Source: Deltaproteobacteria bacterium (lineage in GTDB: Bacteria; Desulfobacterota; Anaeroferrophillalia; Anaeroferrophillales; Tharpellaceae). Taken from it: 7,518 nucleotides of DNA. Location of the stretch: positions 1 to 7,518 of the forward strand of contig DAOWIX010000128.1 of assembly GCA_030640695.1 (NCBI GenBank), read 5' to 3'. The translations under genes and the position numbers were made by a program. Shown piece after piece: positions 1 to 5,356 of the stretch. Below the pieces are notes generated by a model. The model saw nothing but the letters and a program-made list of their open reading frames with translations. It made no database searches and was not told the DNA's origin. Within the stretch, counting starts at the first letter, position 1. Every line of letters starts with the position of its first letter.

Positions 1-462
1 CTCGCTGCCCGGTTCGACGGCCGGCAAGCTGACAACCAACTGACGGCTTTTTGAGTAGATCGAGACCTCACTGTTCCAAGGGGCCGGAATGTCGTGAACC
101 TCTTCGTTTTTGACCCCTACGATTTTATCTCCTGCAGTTGTCGTCTGGCCCTTGAGCAACTTGACACTCTGCCGATCCTGATTATAGGTGAATTTAAAAT
201 CGGCATGCTCTTTTTTTCCTTTGTAGGTCAGAATGTGGCGTTTGACATAGAGATGGAGCTTGTAGGAGCCATCAGCCGCCACCGTGTAGTGTTTTCTGAT
301 CTTAAGATTGACGGCATCAGCCCCGGTCGTAAATGCTGCCGCCGGGTCATCAGTTGCGTTGGCCTGTAGGCCAGAAAAGAGTAGGGCGGAGCCCAGAAAC
401 AAGGCCCATACAAGAACCGGTAAAATAGAAATTCTTCTTAAATACTCTCTTGTTTTAATCAT
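1..462 (-). CDS. Exported DUF3857-domain protein, N-terminal 154 residues (partial)
   Basis: The reading frame is open from an ATG at 462-460 to the left edge, so the C-terminal part is missing. A GAGGAA Shine-Dalgarno (472-477) lies 9 nt before the ATG and supports this start. Residues 1-36 look like a Sec signal peptide: a basic start (KTREYLRR), a hydrophobic core at about 11-32, and an ANA cleavage site at 34-36, so the product is probably periplasmic or outer-envelope. The mature part resembles the DUF3857 domain, which usually precedes a transglutaminase-like domain: it starts with a strand and 'DGS' turn (LKIRKHYTVAADGSYKLHL) and reaches the family-like 'LPAVEPGSE' at the window edge. 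The same layout occurs in the complete gene upstream (638-2692, 'LPGLEVGDT'), so the two are probably tandem paralogues. A transglutaminase-like domain is expected beyond the edge but not seen. Biochemical role unknown. The upstream spacer holds nested inverted repeats that could act as a leader. Confidence 0.8.
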   Translation of the reverse strand, partial: MIKTREYLRRISILPVLVWALFLGSALLFSGLQANATDDPAAAFTTGADAVNLKIRKHYTVAADGSYKLHLYVKRHILTYKGKKEHADFKFTYNQDRQSVKLLKGQTTTAGDKIVGVKNEEVHDIPAPWNSEVSIYSKSRQLVVSLPAVEPGSE

Positions 463-480
463 TTTTTCTTATTCCTCGAT

Positions 481-572
481 GCGGGGACATTACTCTGAGG
501 CAGGGCTTTCACCCTGAAGGGTACAAGAGCCCGAGCCGGTCTGAGCTGTGTCCCCTTGCGAACAATGTTCGC
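481..572 (-). other. Nested inverted-repeat element (candidate structured leader or palindromic repeat)
   Basis: Read on the minus strand, 5' to 3': a 6-bp hairpin GCGAAC/GTTCGC (572-567 with 563-558, 3-nt loop). Two bases later, a 7-bp stem GGGGACA (555-549) pairs with TGTCCCC (489-483). It encloses a 5-bp stem GGGCT (532-528) / AGCCC (507-503), which encloses a short stem ACCC/GGGT (522-519 with 514-511). All pairings are read directly from the bases. The element ends about 20 nt before the start codon of the exported protein at 462 and just before its GAGGAA ribosome-binding site, where a cis-acting leader would sit. It matches no riboswitch consensus I can recall. A dispersed palindromic repeat (REP-like) is an equally good explanation, since GGGGACA/TGTCCCC-bounded palindromes are repeat-like. 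No T-run follows, so it is not an obvious intrinsic terminator. Confidence 0.5.
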
Positions 573-598
573 CGCTATCCGCTGTAACTTAACTTTTG

Positions 599-620
599 AA
601 CTGTGGGAACCTGAACAGTT
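599..620. repeat. Short inverted repeat AACTGT/ACAGTT
   Basis: AACTGT (599-604) and ACAGTT (615-620) form a perfect 6-bp inverted repeat with a 10-nt centre. It sits 18 bp downstream of the stop codon of the transglutaminase-like gene (638-640) and upstream of the nested repeat element. It could be a protein-binding site or a small hairpin. No T-run follows in either direction, so a terminator is not supported. Confidence 0.3.
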
Positions 621-637
621 ACAAATTGATTATGTCT

Positions 638-2692
638 CTACTGCCACTCAATCCCTATCGGGGTAAGGGATCTTTTGTGGTTGCGGTTTTGCATGCTCGT
701 CAATAATTGGTAATATTGGGGCTCAACTTCGGTTTTTTTCAGGGCGAAGCGGCGTTCGATGAGCAGTTTGTCGGGTTTTTCCTGGGTGAATTTTATGGTT
801 TGGGTGAAGATTTCATTGTCGCTTGCTTTGCTCTTTGGCAGTAAGAGAGTTTTGGGTAGTTTGCTGAAGCTTAAATGTTCACGCAAGATCGTGGTATAGG
901 TGTAGCCGAGTTTTAGCGGATAGCGCCGCTTAATCATATCAGCTTTCTTAAGAATCCAACGGTCGAGTAAGCCCGGTTTTTCCATGAAAGCTAAAGGTTG
1001 TAAGCGTCCATTTCCCGGTTTTGTTGGTGCAGAGATCAGGGCTGAAACTGAAAATTTCCCTGAAAAGGTAAAGTTTACGCTGCGATCTGCCGGATCGGAC
1101 CAATTTAAGGAATCAAGTTCAAGACCGCTGTATTGGCTTAAAAATAGTCGTTTAAGGAAATTTTCCTGCTCCTTGCGACTTTGATTCATCATTATCGAGC
1201 GCATCATGGTGTCGTTAAAACCGGTACAGCTTACCGTTATTGAACCGCTAAGCACTCCATCAGAAGATAGTTTATCGACAATGTCCAGAATAAAGCTGTT
1301 CTCTTGCGGGGGCACCGGTGGCGTCAAGGCGAGGTCACCGTTTAGAGAATCGGCAATCAGATAGGAGCACTCTCTCTCATAGTCTGGCAGAAACTGACGG
1401 CTGGTTTCAGATGTCGGATCAAGAAAATGCAGGGCTTGGCCATCATCGTCCAAAACCGCGACAATTGCATGATTAAAATAGGGCAGGGGAATCTCTTTAT
1501 CGAGTTTGTCGCCGACGCGAATAAGCACCGGTGCCGCTTTGAAACCAGCCAGGCGCAACATGCTGACTAAAAGGGCGGCTTTATCACGGCAGACACCATG
1601 CCGGCGCTCAAAGGTGAGATTAACATCGTGGGGTTCAAAGCCGGGGCGTTCACTTTCACCGCTGACGCCGAGATAGCGGATCTCGCGGGCGACATAGTAG
1701 AAAAGGTTGGCCATTTTTTCCTCAGTGCTTTTTCCGGCAATCAGTTCAGCAACCTTTTTTTTCAGCTCTTCTCCCGCTGCCAGTTTTTTGGCCGCCAGGT
1801 CATCATACCAGGCGGCAATCGCTGGCCAGTCAGGCAGGGTTGAGTAGAGTAGACGCATAGCCACCCGGCGAAAAGAAGGCATCCCCGGCTCGGGAATGAT
1901 CTGCGGAACCTGACTGAATGTCCATGAGCGGATGGTTTTCGGACGCTTCCCGGGCAAGCGACTCTGACGAAAAGTGACGCAGCTTTCAATCTCATCCTTA
2001 ATTAACCACTTGAGAGGGGTTTGGGCCGGGGTCGTGACTGTGAAGATGTAGGAGTGGATGGGGATATCATATTGACCAAGGATAGATCCATAGATCTGAT
2101 CGGCAATGATTGGCTTGAATTGGCGTCGATTGAGGCGGTAGTGAATGGTGTCTCCCACCTCAAGACCCGGCAAAAAGACCTTAACAACTTTTTGTAGAGG
2201 ATTGTAGATATTGCTGCGGCTGTTACCGGCGGCCGCCTCTTCATGGCTATGGGCCGCGATATCAACGAGATGGCTTTTACCGGTGCGAATAATCTCGCAA
2301 AGTTCAATCTCGAGCTTGCCATAGGCTTTGTTGACGTGAAAACTCAAAACCTCGTGATTGCGTTTGCCTTCTTCGTCAAGTATGGTAATGTAGACGTCAT
2401 CCTGACTTATCCTGGAGCCATCAGCATTAAATTCTAGATGTTCAATCTCCTGGGCGAGAACCGCGTGGGCATAAGGATAGGTTGAGCGGTTGATCTGCTC
2501 TAAAAAAAGCGGGGTTAGAGTTTTGTGTGAATCCCCTTGGTACTCTTTTGGCCCCGATCGGGATAAATCACCGGCCCAACCTCCAAACGGAAAAATGAGA
2601 GTAATGAATGTGAACAGTAGCAGAAATAATAGTCTGGTTGTTCTGGTTGCAATCAATGGGGCACCTTTGAGAGGTTGATTTCTATTTGGCAT
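638..2692 (-). CDS. Exported DUF3857 and transglutaminase-like (COG1305-type) protein
   Basis: Complete gene of 684 codons, stop TAG at 640-638. A hydrophobic stretch at residues 20-40 followed by AGD suggests a Sec signal peptide. Residues about 75-235 fit DUF3857 (ending near LPGLEVGDTIHYRL). Residues about 310-430 fit the transglutaminase-like cysteine-peptidase fold: C368 in HGVCRDKA, H408 in YFNHAIVA and D425 in LHFLDPT give an intact Cys-His-Asp triad. The remaining 250 residues are probably beta-rich and unassigned. Known relatives are secreted proteins of largely unknown function; members of the fold act as proteases, amidases or cross-linking enzymes, so catalysis on an envelope substrate is inferred only. 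No clear Shine-Dalgarno precedes the ATG. A TTG at 2656-2654 (residue 13), preceded 5 nt upstream by AAGGTG, would give a more compact signal peptide and may be the real start. It lies upstream of, and is co-directional with, the partial DUF3857 gene (175-bp gap), and diverges from the DsrE-family gene. Confidence 0.9.
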   Translation of the reverse strand: MPNRNQPLKGAPLIATRTTRLLFLLLFTFITLIFPFGGWAGDLSRSGPKEYQGDSHKTLTPLFLEQINRSTYPYAHAVLAQEIEHLEFNADGSRISQDDVYITILDEEGKRNHEVLSFHVNKAYGKLEIELCEIIRTGKSHLVDIAAHSHEEAAAGNSRSNIYNPLQKVVKVFLPGLEVGDTIHYRLNRRQFKPIIADQIYGSILGQYDIPIHSYIFTVTTPAQTPLKWLIKDEIESCVTFRQSRLPGKRPKTIRSWTFSQVPQIIPEPGMPSFRRVAMRLLYSTLPDWPAIAAWYDDLAAKKLAAGEELKKKVAELIAGKSTEEKMANLFYYVAREIRYLGVSGESERPGFEPHDVNLTFERRHGVCRDKAALLVSMLRLAGFKAAPVLIRVGDKLDKEIPLPYFNHAIVAVLDDDGQALHFLDPTSETSRQFLPDYERECSYLIADSLNGDLALTPPVPPQENSFILDIVDKLSSDGVLSGSITVSCTGFNDTMMRSIMMNQSRKEQENFLKRLFLSQYSGLELDSLNWSDPADRSVNFTFSGKFSVSALISAPTKPGNGRLQPLAFMEKPGLLDRWILKKADMIKRRYPLKLGYTYTTILREHLSFSKLPKTLLLPKSKASDNEIFTQTIKFTQEKPDKLLIERRFALKKTEVEPQYYQLLTSMQNRNHKRSLTPIGIEWQ

Positions 2693-2749
2693 AATTTTTT
2701 CAGGGGGCAGGTGAAGGTCGGCAAGGTTGCAAGATTGATAGTTTATGAA

Positions 2750-2788
2750 TTATTGATCTTAATCTTTTTTTAAGCTTAAGATCAATAA
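2750..2788. promoter_or_regulatory. Perfect 13-bp inverted repeat between divergent genes (candidate operator/promoter)
   Basis: TTATTGATCTTAA (2750-2762) and TTAAGATCAATAA (2776-2788) are perfect reverse complements around a 13-nt centre containing a T-run. The centre overlaps a second small palindrome, TTAAGCTTAA (2770-2779). The site lies midway between the divergent starts at 2692 and 2837. Because the arms are symmetric, each strand carries TTGATC, 18 bp, then TAAGAT, a weak match to sigma70 -35 and -10 hexamers (4 of 6 each). A shared operator overlapping back-to-back promoters is therefore plausible but inferred. The stem is AT-rich with no following T-run, and no gene ends here, so a terminator is unlikely. 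Confidence 0.5.
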
Positions 2789-2826
2789 AAAACGTAAAAG
2801 AAGTTTCAGTTCATAGTAACTTAAAT

Positions 2827-2831
2827 GGAGG
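2827..2831 (+). promoter_or_regulatory. Shine-Dalgarno GGAGG deciding the start of the DsrE-family gene
   Basis: GGAGG lies 5 nt before the ATG at 2837. An in-frame ATG at 2825 overlaps this site and has no ribosome-binding site of its own, so 2837 is the better start; the extra four residues (MEEN) encoded from 2825 are probably not translated. Confidence 0.75.
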
Positions 2832-2836
2832 AAAAT

Positions 2837-3181
2837 ATGTCTGATCAAAATCATCTCTACATTTTGTGGACCAATGCAGACCCGTTAACTGCCGAGAAGA
2901 TGGTTTTTATGTACGGTGTCAATGCTCGTTTACGTGACTGGTGGTCGGAGGTTACGATTATCATCTGGGGGGCTCCTGCAAAGTTGGTTGCTGGAAATGG
3001 CGAGGTTCAAAAAAAGGTCGCTGAAGCCCTGAGCGCCGGGGTTAAACTTTCGGCCTGTAAAGCTTGTGCCGATCAGCTCGGGGCGACGGATAAGTTGTTA
3101 GAGTTGGGAGTTGAGGTAAAGTTTTGGGGAGAGCCTTTGACTGAACTCTTGAAAAGTGACGCCAAGCTTTTGACCGTTTAG
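2837..3181 (+). CDS. DsrE/DsrF-like family protein
   Basis: 114 residues, no signal peptide or membrane segment, so cytoplasmic. It opens with a beta strand and a loop (LYILWTNADP), then a helix AEKMVFMYGVNARLRDW, a strand VTIIIWGAPAKLV, and a helix EVQKKVAEALSAG. Next comes the cysteine-bearing segment LSACKACADQLG (C74 and C77), and the end GVEVKFWGEPLTELLKSDAKLLTV. This order and the length are typical of small DsrE-fold (PF02635-like) proteins. Relatives include the sulfur-relay proteins DsrE/TusD and many uncharacterised single-gene proteins. A thiol or persulfide role for C74/C77 is an inference from the family. It is not beside dsrF, dsrH or tus genes, so a DsrEFH complex is not supported. 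It diverges from the transglutaminase-like gene across a spacer carrying a strong inverted repeat. A strong GGAGG precedes the ATG. No convincing terminator follows. Confidence 0.85.
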   Translation: MSDQNHLYILWTNADPLTAEKMVFMYGVNARLRDWWSEVTIIIWGAPAKLVAGNGEVQKKVAEALSAGVKLSACKACADQLGATDKLLELGVEVKFWGEPLTELLKSDAKLLTV

Positions 3182-3578
3182 ATTTTTTAGAACTCTCTTT
3201 TTGGAGGAGCAATTTCTTCGCATAATTTGGAGAGTTGAAAAAGGTATTTTAAGCCATTTTTTTGACTGTACTTTGCTCTAGCTCTCTTAGGGTCTTTTTA
3301 TCATTGACTTTTTGGGTTTATCAAGGAATTTGTGCACAGCTTATCCACAGTCAGTGTGGATAAGCGGGAAATCTTCTTATATTCTTTATAGATAGAACGC
3401 ACTGCCAAGTTAAGTGTTTGATATTATTAGAGGTTATTTTTTTTGAGCGATTGTTATTTTTAAATTGACATTAATGTTTCCCAATAATTACAGACAATTA
3501 GAGGTCAAATGCGGAGAGTTATCAACAGTTTTTAAGGCTTTTTCAGACGCTCTCGAAACGACTTCCGTAAACCCGACT
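3182..3578. other. Gene-free region with DnaA-box cluster and AT-rich stretch (candidate origin or DnaA-binding locus)
   Basis: About 400 bp between the convergent DsrE-family and M48 peptidase genes, with no credible open reading frame. Two consensus DnaA boxes (TTATCCACA) face each other at 3341-3349 (plus) and 3355-3363 (minus). One-mismatch matches lie at 3330-3338 (TTGTGCACA) and 3519-3527 (TTATCAACA). After the paired boxes comes a short GC-rich GCGGG, then strongly AT-rich DNA: 3421-3480 has 12 G/C in 60 bases by my count. That arrangement resembles a replication origin with a duplex-unwinding region. However, dnaA, dnaN, gidA or other usual origin neighbours are absent here. A weaker inverted repeat AACTCTC/GAGAGTT (3191-3197, 3230-3236) has a 32-nt loop, too wide for a typical terminator. 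The span is unusually long for the gap between two convergent genes. Confidence 0.45.
3339..3365. repeat. Palindromic pair of consensus DnaA boxes
   Basis: GCTTATCCACA (3339-3349) and TGTGGATAAGC (3355-3365) are perfect 11-bp inverted copies around GTCAG. Each arm contains the exact nine-base DnaA box TTATCCACA. No T-run follows on either strand, which argues against reading it as a terminator hairpin. The adjacent TGTGCACA (3331-3338) is itself a palindrome and half of a near-match box. Confidence 0.65.
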
Positions 3579-4817
3579 TTATGAGTCATTTTTTCTTAAT
3601 GCGTTAATCCTTGCGAGGAGTGGAGGATGGCTGTAGTGGAGAAAGACATATAGAGGGTGTGGCGTCAGGTTGGCAAGGTTGTCATGGCCTAACTTTTTTA
3701 AGGCCTTGATCATAGTTTCCGGTTTTCCGGTTGTCTGAGACGCAAAGCTGTCGGCCTGATATTCGTGGTGCCGGGAGAGGGCCTGAAAAAGCGGGTTCAA
3801 AATCATCTCTACCGGGGTAAAGAGCAGGCTGAAAAAGATAAGGCCTGCGGCAATTGAAGATTGATCCATGAAAAAGGCCTGATAGAGACCGGGCTGTTTG
3901 ATGAACCAGCCCATCAGGAAAAAAATAATCGCCTGATGGGTGATGGCAATTGTCGTCATGGTCAAGATATGTCTCTTTTTATAATGGCCGATTTCATGAG
4001 CCAGTACCGCGATAAGTTCGGCGATTGAGTGTTGTTTGATCAGGGTGTCGTAAAGAGCAACGCGGCGCTGACGCCCGAAACCGGTAAAAAAAGCATTACC
4101 TTTGCCGGAACGTTTGGAACCGTCGACCACATAGACTTTATCCAGCGGGAAATTGACCTTTTCACCATAGTTAAGAAGGGCCTCTTTCAGCTCACCTTCC
4201 GGCAGCGGGGTAAATTTATTAAAGAGGGGCATGATCCAGGTCGGGGCAATAAGCTGGATTCCCAGGGTGAAGGTGGCAGCTACAAGCCAGGCATAGAGCC
4301 AGGCCAATTCGCCGGTGCTCTGAAAGAACCAGATTATTCCAGCCAGCAAAGGGGTGCCGAGAAGCAGCGCCAGAAAGAGTGCTTTAACGCGATCCATGAC
4401 AAAGGTTTGCCAATCGGTACGGTTAAAACCGAAACGTTCTTCTATAACAAAGGTACTGTAGAGAGAGAAAGGCAGGCCCAAGAGAGTATTTACCAGCATC
4501 AGCAGGCCGATAAAAATGAGACCGGAGAGCAGAAGGTTATCGGTCTGGGAGCGACACCACTGGTCCAGAAAGTTAAAGCCTCCGGCAAACCAGAAACCAA
4601 AGGTTACCACCAGAGAGACCGTGCCGCTCAATTGTCCCAGAACTGTATTGGCCTGGAGATAAGCCCGGTTTTTAGTATAGCTGGTTTCATCAACCAGATC
4701 CGAGAACTCAGCCGGGGGAGTGGTTTTCTGATTCTTCAGGTTGAGAAAGTCGGCAATCAAGCCGATAATATAGTCACCCAAAAGGGCGACCAGAATGAAT
4801 ATGGCGTATTTATTCAT
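3579..4817 (-). CDS. Membrane M48 metallopeptidase, Ste24/CAAX prenyl protease type
   Basis: 412 residues, stop TAA at 3581-3579. The zinc site is HEIGH (H274, E275, H278), with the third ligand E352 in HHEYQADSFA and D356 following. The C-terminal YSHPPLLARI (395-404) is the usual M48 'HPP..RI' element. About seven hydrophobic segments are visible, near residues 4-24, 62-84, 95-118, 144-166, 172-194, 286-305 and 322-340. The N-terminal half fits the Peptidase_M48_N domain, and the total length matches Ste24-type enzymes rather than the shorter HtpX (about 290). Members are inner-membrane zinc endopeptidases; bacterial substrates are mostly unknown, and a role in membrane-protein quality control is inferred. 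The start codon has only a weak GGA upstream, but the protein begins where the family begins. A sigma70-like promoter (4872-4900) and a tandem repeat in the leader lie upstream. It diverges from the cupin gene. Confidence 0.92.
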   Translation of the reverse strand: MNKYAIFILVALLGDYIIGLIADFLNLKNQKTTPPAEFSDLVDETSYTKNRAYLQANTVLGQLSGTVSLVVTFGFWFAGGFNFLDQWCRSQTDNLLLSGLIFIGLLMLVNTLLGLPFSLYSTFVIEERFGFNRTDWQTFVMDRVKALFLALLLGTPLLAGIIWFFQSTGELAWLYAWLVAATFTLGIQLIAPTWIMPLFNKFTPLPEGELKEALLNYGEKVNFPLDKVYVVDGSKRSGKGNAFFTGFGRQRRVALYDTLIKQHSIAELIAVLAHEIGHYKKRHILTMTTIAITHQAIIFFLMGWFIKQPGLYQAFFMDQSSIAAGLIFFSLLFTPVEMILNPLFQALSRHHEYQADSFASQTTGKPETMIKALKKLGHDNLANLTPHPLYVFLHYSHPPLLARINALRKNDS

Positions 4818-4835
4818 TTAAGAAATCCGGTAAAT

Positions 4836-4865
4836 GTAAGATTTTTCAGAGTAAGATTTTTCAGG
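4836..4865. repeat. Tandem 15-bp direct repeat in the M48 leader
   Basis: Two adjacent 15-base units, GTAAGATTTTTCAGA (4836-4850) and GTAAGATTTTTCAGG (4851-4865), differ only in the last base. On the minus strand they read CTGAAAAATCTTAC twice, right after the predicted -10 box of the peptidase gene. They would therefore lie at or just after the transcription start. They could be adjacent same-face protein sites or an RNA-level element, or a simple slippage duplication. Confidence 0.7.
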
Positions 4866-4871
4866 TGGGCA

Positions 4872-4900
4872 CTTTTACGATGCTCATAAGCGAATGTCAA
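4872..4900 (-). promoter_or_regulatory. Sigma70-like promoter for the M48 peptidase gene
   Basis: On the minus strand a perfect TTGACA (4900-4895) is followed by exactly 17 nt and TAAAAG (4877-4872), a 4-of-6 match to the -10 consensus. Transcription would start near 4865, giving a leader of roughly 48 nt before the ATG at 4817, nearly all of it taken up by the tandem repeat and a short AT-rich stretch. Confidence 0.6.
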
Positions 4901-4916
4901 CCTAATAAGTTATATA

Positions 4917-4922
4917 TATAAT
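4917..4922 (+). promoter_or_regulatory. TATAAT hexamer overlapping the cupin start codon
   Basis: A perfect TATAAT lies at 4917-4922, inside an alternating TA run, and its last two bases are the first two of the start codon. No good -35 is present at 16-18 nt; the overlapping TGTCAA is the -35 of the opposite promoter. If this box were used, the transcript would start within the reading frame, so an upstream box such as TAATAA (4903-4908) may be the real one. Low confidence. Confidence 0.25.
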
Positions 4923-5271
4923 GCAGATTTCTCGTATATACACAGATGGTCTCGGCGAAACCCATTTTGCTGAGATTGAGATTGAACTCCATGATGCCGG
5001 TGCAATTGGTCTCCTCTCTCAGCTTGAGCCGGCCAGTGGCATAATCTTTCGTGAAACAGTTGAAGATTATGATTACCAGTGGCACAATGCCCCAAGGCGC
5101 CAATACGTGATTATTCTTGCAGGTCGGGTTGATTTTACGGTCTCAGATGGTGAATGTCGACGTTTTGGGGCTGGCGATGTGGTGCTGCTCGAGGATCTTA
5201 CCGGCAAGGGACATTACAGCCGGGCCGTCGCCGGTGAACGGCGAAAATCAATTTTTGTCACACTTGATTAG
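4921..5271 (+). CDS. Small single-domain cupin protein
   Basis: 116 residues, no signal peptide, predicted cytoplasmic. The central segment WHNAPRRQYVIILAGRVDFTV (54-74) carries a reduced first cupin motif with one histidine (H55). The segment following it, FGAGDVVLLEDLTGKGHYSR (82-101), is the second motif with H98. The product fits the small cupin proteins with a 'WHNAPRRQY...GKGH' signature found widely in proteobacteria, most without assigned function. With only two clear histidines, metal binding is possible but not certain, and no reaction is assigned. The only possible ATG is at 4921: an in-frame stop lies at 4906-4908, and no later methionine occurs in the protein. There is no Shine-Dalgarno; the ATG follows a run of alternating TA. 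Divergent from the M48 gene and convergent with the sensor kinase gene, 85 bp away. Confidence 0.82.
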   Translation: MQISRIYTDGLGETHFAEIEIELHDAGAIGLLSQLEPASGIIFRETVEDYDYQWHNAPRRQYVIILAGRVDFTVSDGECRRFGAGDVVLLEDLTGKGHYSRAVAGERRKSIFVTLD

Positions 5272-5336
5272 AGTTTTATAACCCTGTGGTCTTGAGTGAC
5301 TTTTGTAACTCGCCCAGTATTTTCTTGTTATGGGCT

Positions 5337-5353
5337 GGAACCTGGTTCCTTTT
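5337..5353 (+). terminator. Possible weak intrinsic terminator after the cupin gene
   Basis: GGAAC (5337-5341), a 3-nt loop CTG and GTTCC (5345-5349) form a 5-bp hairpin followed by TTTT (5350-5353), 65 bp after the cupin stop codon. A second pair GCCCA/TGGGC (5312-5316, 5331-5335) lies just before. The stem and T-run are both short. Only the plus strand has the T-run, so it would serve the cupin gene and not the convergent kinase. Confidence 0.35.
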
Positions 5354-5356
5354 CGT

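Noticed and set aside
94..369. Plus-strand open frame inside the partial DUF3857 gene
   Set aside because: It overlaps the minus-strand frame that has a signal peptide, a ribosome-binding site and domain similarity; the plus-strand translation resembles nothing and is a shadow.
483..555. tRNA-like element on the minus strand (7-bp closing stem, 73 nt, AGCTCAG where a D-arm would be)
   Set aside because: There is no T-arm (no GGTTCGA-type loop or paired 5-bp stem), the anticodon-arm position does not fold correctly, and no CCA follows. The resemblance is probably coincidental.
558..572. LexA/SOS-type box (GAAC-GTTC palindrome)
   Set aside because: The spacer between GAAC and GTTC is 3 nt, not the 4 nt of the Gram-positive type box, and the neighbouring genes are not SOS genes. 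It is better read as a hairpin arm of the larger element.
3191..3236. Terminator hairpin after the DsrE-family gene (AACTCTC/GAGAGTT)
   Set aside because: The loop would be 32 nt and the stem is followed by GAAAAAGG instead of a T-run.
3465..3493. Promoter for a small RNA (TTGACA at 3465-3470 overlapping the palindrome ACATTAATGT at 3468-3477)
   Set aside because: At 16-18 nt spacing there is no acceptable -10 box, and no hairpin plus T-run lies downstream. TTGACA alone in AT-rich DNA is weak evidence.
4867..4885. Sigma54 (-24/-12) promoter, TGGGCAC...TGC
   Set aside because: The distance between the GG and GC elements is 12 nt instead of 10, and the -12 element lacks the preceding T, so the match does not hold.
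4029..4889. Long plus-strand open frame (286 codons) opposite the M48 peptidase gene
   Set aside because: It is antisense to a gene with complete catalytic motifs, has no ribosome-binding site, and its translation is low-complexity and polar with no recognisable domain. The length reflects codon bias of the opposite strand.
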